A stretch of 6,762 nt of DNA from Phycisphaeraceae bacterium. GTDB taxonomy: Bacteria > Planctomycetota > Phycisphaerae > Phycisphaerales > Phycisphaeraceae. The stretch is from assembly GCA_020850375.1 (NCBI GenBank), contig JADZET010000453.1:1-6762 (forward strand), read 5' to 3'. Below, piece after piece: positions 5,750 to 6,762 of this stretch; positions within the stretch are counted from its first letter, which is position 1; each line of letters opens with the position of its first letter. The notes beneath the pieces are model-generated. The model ran no database searches, was not told the DNA's origin, and saw nothing but the letters and a program-made list of their open reading frames with translations. Both the position numbers and the translations under genes were made by a program.

Positions 5750-5754
5750 CGAAC

Positions 5755-6762
5755 GTGAGAACTGGCATTGGAACATTGACGGCTCTGGCATTGGCGGCCG
5801 GGCTGGCCACTTCCGCTGGGGCGACGTTGTCCGCCAACCTGATCAACGGCGGCACGTTTGAGGGCGCGGGCTTCAACGGTGTGGATACCACCAACGAGAA
5901 CCTGAGCTTCCTCAAGCTCCTGGATTCGCCTCGGACGGCGGCGGAGATCGGCGCCAACACTGACCCCGTGCGGGCCTGGCAGTTCCATTCCGGCGGCGTG
6001 GCCGCCGAGGACGCCGGCGGGTACACCACCGGCCAGACCTTCACCGACGTCGGCAAGTGGATCGGCGCGTTCGGCATGGGCATCCTGCCCGATGCGCGTT
6101 CGCCCGAGACGTTAGGGGTCAACATCAACCGCTCGATCGTGCAGCGTAACGGCCAGCCCACCGGCGTGCTCGAGAGCGTCGGCTACCGCAGTTGGGCCAC
6201 CCAGATCATCGCCGCCCCGGCCAACCAGATCGCCGGCCCGGCCACGATCAACTTCGATTACTGGTTCAACCAGTGGGAGGACGTCGTCCAGGACGCCGAC
6301 AGCATCTTTCACGTCTGGATCGGCGGCGTCAACGAGGCCGACCTGCCCACCTGGCAGGACCGCGCGGGGCCCCTGTGGGGCGGTGCGACCACCGACCCGA
6401 ATTGGCCGAACGTCAACCCCCTCTGGGACAGCCCCGACTGGAACACCTGGGGCTGGGGCGGCATCGGATCGGACAAGCCCGACGTCGGCTCCCAGGGCCT
6501 TCAGTGGCACACCTTCTCGGCCACCAACCCCGGCGACACCACCTTCAACATCACCACGCCCTACGACTACTACTACGTCTCGATGTGGATGACGACCTAC
6601 TCCGAGCCGCATCCTTATTTCTGGCTCTACGGCAAGAAGCCGACCGACCGCATGGCCGTGGCCGTTGACAACATGGACTTCCGCGTCACGGTCCAGAACC
6701 CCTTCGGCCACTGCGACATGAACCTCGACAGCCTCGTCAACGTCCAGGACATCAACCCCTTC
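5755..6762 (+). CDS. Secreted beta-sandwich protein with dockerin-like calcium loop (C-terminus cut by window)
   Basis: The frame runs from GTG 5755 to the window end without a stop (336 codons seen), so the C-terminus is missing. Residues 1-23 form a Sec signal peptide (VRTGIGTLTALALAAGLATS, then AGA|T). The mature part opens with NLINGGTFEG (29-38), the 'NL-x-NG-x-FE' start typical of carbohydrate-binding-like jelly-roll domains in planctomycete secreted proteins. It continues as an aromatic-rich beta domain (for example INFDYWFNQWED and YDYYYVSMWM) to about residue 315. At 321-333 comes DMNLDSLVNVQDI, an EF-hand loop with D321, N323, D325 and D332 in calcium-binding positions, followed by NPF. 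This matches the dockerin-like repeats of Phycisphaerae; a second repeat or a sorting tail is expected beyond the edge. It is probably secreted or surface-bound. The ligand is unknown. It is transcribed away from the hydrolase-like cluster across a shared regulatory region. Confidence 0.8.
   Translation, partial: MRTGIGTLTALALAAGLATSAGATLSANLINGGTFEGAGFNGVDTTNENLSFLKLLDSPRTAAEIGANTDPVRAWQFHSGGVAAEDAGGYTTGQTFTDVGKWIGAFGMGILPDARSPETLGVNINRSIVQRNGQPTGVLESVGYRSWATQIIAAPANQIAGPATINFDYWFNQWEDVVQDADSIFHVWIGGVNEADLPTWQDRAGPLWGGATTDPNWPNVNPLWDSPDWNTWGWGGIGSDKPDVGSQGLQWHTFSATNPGDTTFNITTPYDYYYVSMWMTTYSEPHPYFWLYGKKPTDRMAVAVDNMDFRVTVQNPFGHCDMNLDSLVNVQDINPF

Larger units (their letters stand above)
5364..5754. 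other. Divergent intergenic region, no gene seen
   Basis: A 391-bp spacer between two outward-pointing genes, visibly richer in A and T than the coding DNA around it. It should hold the promoters of both the leftward cluster and the secreted protein. It contains a candidate rightward promoter (5637-5665), a CCCAAA/TTTGGG hairpin (5491-5508), and further CCCAAA copies at 5620-5625 and 5667-5672. I found no convincing sigma70 promoter for the leftward gene; an AATAAT at 5389-5394 (minus strand) has no good -35 partner. No tRNA or convincing small ORF was seen. Confidence 0.6.

Noticed and set aside
1..6762. CRISPR array, tRNA/rRNA genes, insertion sequence or attachment sites
   Set aside because: No regularly spaced long repeats, no cloverleaf or rRNA-like sequence noticed by eye, and no transposase or integrase coding sequence. 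The only tandem repeat is the 7-mer element at 3923-4022.

Overview
The window looks like chromosomal DNA from a GC-rich member of the Planctomycetota, most likely Phycisphaerae-like. Three things suggest this. The genes are strongly GC3-biased. The secreted protein at the right edge ends in a calcium-loop sequence with the wording 'VNVQDINPF', close to the 'VNxxDIxPF' dockerin-like repeats common in that group. The intergenic DNA carries a heptamer (TCGGCAA/TTGCCGA) repeat of a kind I associate with planctomycete genomes. The assignment rests on sequence style only; there is no rRNA in the window.

Layout: (1) bases 1-59 may hold the last codons of an upstream gene. (2) 112-1653 (+) is a clear miaB, the radical-SAM methylthiotransferase for tRNA A37, with an unusual His-rich insertion. 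(3) 1654-1914 is a spacer with an 18-bp perfect palindrome, a 9-bp direct repeat and a six-tract G-quadruplex motif. (4) 1915-2184 (+) is an 89-aa protein with an N-terminal export signal and a PEP-CTERM-like C-terminus. (5) 5363-2224 (-) is a probable three-gene operon: a TIM-barrel glycoside-hydrolase-like protein, a tandem GNAT acetyltransferase, and a protein made of two tandem domains resembling the Anabaena sensory rhodopsin transducer (ASRT) beta-sandwich. A heptamer-repeat inverted-repeat element lies between the first two. (6) 5364-5754 is a 391-bp AT-richer divergent intergenic region with a candidate promoter. (7) 5755-6762 (+) is a secreted, carbohydrate-binding-like protein starting at GTG and cut by the window end inside a dockerin-like EF-hand loop.

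How they may work together: miaB is housekeeping. The leftward cluster joins a hydrolase-like barrel, an acyltransferase and a tandem copy of a beta-sandwich family proposed to bind small molecules, possibly sugars. It is divergent from a secreted surface protein. A role in handling a carbohydrate or glycoconjugate is a reasonable inference but is not shown by the sequence. The most unusual items are the duplicated ASRT-like protein and its operon, the heptamer inverted-repeat element, and the G-quadruplex leader in front of the small exported protein.
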